Assembly (NCBI GenBank): GCA_947593735.1
Contig: CANQDT010000008.1
Coordinates: 18,908 to 82,907 of the forward strand
DNA: 64,000 bases
Direction: 5' to 3'
DNA from: an uncultured Lachnospiraceae bacterium
GTDB taxonomy: Bacteria > Bacillota > Clostridia > Lachnospirales > Lachnospiraceae
Below, one piece after another: positions 62,389-64,000 of this stretch (within the stretch, counting starts at the first letter, position 1; each line of letters opens with the position of its first letter). The notes beneath the pieces are model-generated. The model ran no database searches and was not told the origin of the DNA. It saw nothing but the letters and a program-made list of their open reading frames with translations. The position numbers were made by a program, and so were the translations under genes.

Positions 62389-63783
62389 ATGGACAGAAGA
62401 GAAGTGGTTCGAAATGAACATACGAATTTGCTGGAACTGGAAGAACATTTTTATCATCTGGTGGATGTGAAGGAGCCAAATACGTTCCGCAATCTTTTTC
62501 CTTATGATGAAGTGCCGAAAATTGTTTTTAACGACCGGATCGTACCGCATAATATGCCGGGCAGGATCTGGATCACCGATACGACGTTCCGGGACGGGCA
62601 GCAGTCGAGGGCGCCGTACCTGACGGAGCAGATCGTACGGATGTACGATTATATGCATCAGCTGGGCGGCCCGAACGGCATTATCCGGCAGAGCGAATTC
62701 TTTTTGTACAGCAAAAAGGACCGCGACGCCGTATATAAATGCATGGAGCGCGGTTATCAGTTTCCGGAAGTGACCAGCTGGATCCGCGCCAGCAAAAAAG
62801 ATTTTGAGCTTGTCCGGGAGATCGGGCTGAAGGAAACCGGGATTCTGGTCAGCTGTTCCGATTATCATATTTTTTATAAAATGAAGATGAACCGCAGGCA
62901 GGCGATGGAGCATTATCTTGGCGTTGTAAAGGAATGTCTTGAGACGGGAGTCGCCCCGCGCTGCCACCTGGAGGATATCACGAGGGCGGATATTTACGGA
63001 TTCGTGATTCCGTTCTGCCTGGAGCTGATGAAGCTCGGCAGGGAATATGGGATACCGGTAAAAATCCGGGCGTGCGATACAATGGGGTACGGCGTGAATT
63101 TCGCGGGCGCCGCGATCCCGCGCTCCGTACAGGGGATCATTTATGGGCTGAACAAGCACGCGGGCGTTCCGTCGGAACAGCTTGAGTGGCATGGGCACAA
63201 TGATTTTTATAAGGCGGTCACCAATTCTACGACGGCATGGCTCTATGGCGCGTGCGGCGTTAATTGTTCCCTGTTTGGCATCGGGGAGCGCACAGGGAAC
63301 ACGCCCCTGGAGGCGATGGTATTTGAATACGCCCAGCTGAAAGGGACTCTGGACGGGATGGAACCCCAGGTGATCACGGAAATGGCGGATTATTACCAGA
63401 AAGAGATCGGATACAATCTTCCTTCGAGAACGCCGTTTGTCGGGCGCAATTTCAATGTCACCCGCGCGGGGATCCATGCGGACGGACTGTTAAAGAACGA
63501 GGAGATCTATAATATTTTTGACACCGGAAAGATCCTGAACCGACCGCCGCTTGTTGCCGTTTCCAATACGTCCGGCGCCGCGGGGATCGCCCACTGGATC
63601 AATACCTATTTCCGGTTAAAGGGCGATCAGGCGATCGAAAAGGACAGCCCGCTTGTCGCGAAGGTCAGGGAATGGGTCGACCAGGAATATGAAGGCGGCC
63701 GCGTGACCGTCATTACGGACAATGAGCTGCTGGAATGTATCTACAAAGCGTGCGAGCAGCTGGATATCACGATCGGCGTATAG
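62389..63783 (+). CDS. Re-citrate synthase / isopropylmalate synthase-family enzyme
   Basis: 464 residues from ATG 62389, just after AAAGGAGA. HMGL-like TIM barrel: ITDTTFRDGQQSRAP with the metal-binding Asp, the RACDTMGYG and WHGHNDFYKAVTNS motifs with metal His residues. It resembles the Clostridium Re-citrate synthase, which belongs to the homocitrate/isopropylmalate synthase family, more than true LeuA: there is no LeuA regulatory domain. Homocitrate synthase is the alternative. Confidence 0.7.
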   Translation: MDRREVVRNEHTNLLELEEHFYHLVDVKEPNTFRNLFPYDEVPKIVFNDRIVPHNMPGRIWITDTTFRDGQQSRAPYLTEQIVRMYDYMHQLGGPNGIIRQSEFFLYSKKDRDAVYKCMERGYQFPEVTSWIRASKKDFELVREIGLKETGILVSCSDYHIFYKMKMNRRQAMEHYLGVVKECLETGVAPRCHLEDITRADIYGFVIPFCLELMKLGREYGIPVKIRACDTMGYGVNFAGAAIPRSVQGIIYGLNKHAGVPSEQLEWHGHNDFYKAVTNSTTAWLYGACGVNCSLFGIGERTGNTPLEAMVFEYAQLKGTLDGMEPQVITEMADYYQKEIGYNLPSRTPFVGRNFNVTRAGIHADGLLKNEEIYNIFDTGKILNRPPLVAVSNTSGAAGIAHWINTYFRLKGDQAIEKDSPLVAKVREWVDQEYEGGRVTVITDNELLECIYKACEQLDITIGV

Positions 63784-63879
63784 GAAAATATCGGGTATCT
63801 GCGCCATACAGCGGAATTGCCGGAAGCGCTGTCTGTTTATGAGATCGGAATGATATTTACTTAAAATCAGGAAATTCCA

Positions 63880-63908
63880 TTGATATTATTCCGATAATGT
63901 GTTATGCT
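63880..63908 (+). promoter_or_regulatory. Promoter of the helix-turn-helix gene at the window edge
   Basis: TTGATA at 63880-63885, 17-base spacer, TATGCT at 63903-63908, 31 bases before the next start. Confidence 0.5.
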
Positions 63909-63939
63909 ATGACCAAGTTTATAAATAGGCGGTGATATC

Positions 63940-64000
63940 TTGGAATATATGAAAGTGGCACAAGCAGCACAATTGTGGGGAATTTCTGATCGCCGCGTCC
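63940..64000 (+). CDS. Start of a helix-turn-helix (excisionase/MerR-like) protein, cut by the window end
   Basis: Starts at TTG 63940, four bases after GGCGGTGA, or at the ATG three codons later. The 20 visible codons read EYMKVAQAAQLWGISDRRV, the usual opening of small helix-turn-helix DNA-binding proteins of the excisionase type. The rest is outside the window. Confidence 0.55.
   Translation, partial: MEYMKVAQAAQLWGISDRRV

Noticed and set aside
1..64000. tRNA or rRNA genes
   Set aside because: No cloverleaf-type or rRNA-like segment was recognised when reading the intergenic regions on both strands.

Overview
The window reads as a chromosomal segment of a spore-forming Gram-positive gut bacterium of the Clostridia, most likely Lachnospiraceae. 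Support: strong AGGAGG-type ribosome sites, a spoIIID gene, type I dockerins on secreted glycosidases, an acetyl-cycle arginine operon with ArgR boxes, and ComEA/ComEC. No rRNA, tRNA, CRISPR array or intact insertion sequence was seen.

Region 1 (1-about 14.9 kb, all + strand) is the right end of a prophage or phage-derived element. It opens inside a DUF2213-like prohead gene and runs through a cement-like protein, a DUF2184 major capsid protein, connector and neck genes, a contractile tail sheath (DUF3383), tail tube (DUF3277) and a tail assembly chaperone whose 3' end shows reading-frame changes. No tape-measure, baseplate, fibre or lysin gene follows. Instead there are about 20 small, tightly packed accessory genes, including zinc-ribbon proteins, an HNH-like protein, a DUF5688 protein, an XRE regulator and small membrane proteins. 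Two copies of one promoter lie among them. The element ends with a tiny hydrophobic 'holin-like toxin' gene in a setting that looks like a type I toxin-antitoxin unit.

Region 2 (14.9-40.2 kb) starts with a YjbR-MGMT fusion and an AraC regulator. The rest is a carbohydrate locus: a secreted discoidin-like protein with a following 56-residue peptide gene, two tandem AraC regulators, a GH51-type arabinofuranosidase with dockerin, a cytoplasmic GH43, a 2,672-residue protein with four GH43 modules and an internal dockerin, and a 2,349-residue GH30-GH43-GH43 protein with dockerin. The combination fits removal of arabinose and cutting of beta-1,6- and beta-1,3-galactan in type II arabinogalactan. 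Products could be docked to a scaffoldin encoded elsewhere.

Region 3 (40.5-64 kb) is housekeeping: spoIIID, a membrane acyltransferase, an OPT peptide transporter broken by one extra G in a G7 tract, a PqqD-like protein, PepD, argG divergent from argCJBD with ArgR boxes between them, comEA (as a lipoprotein), a response regulator/sensor kinase pair, a GerMN lipoprotein, a diacylglycerol-kinase-like protein, comEC, metY, holA, an alpha/beta hydrolase, a Re-citrate/isopropylmalate synthase-family enzyme, and the first codons of a helix-turn-helix gene at the right edge.
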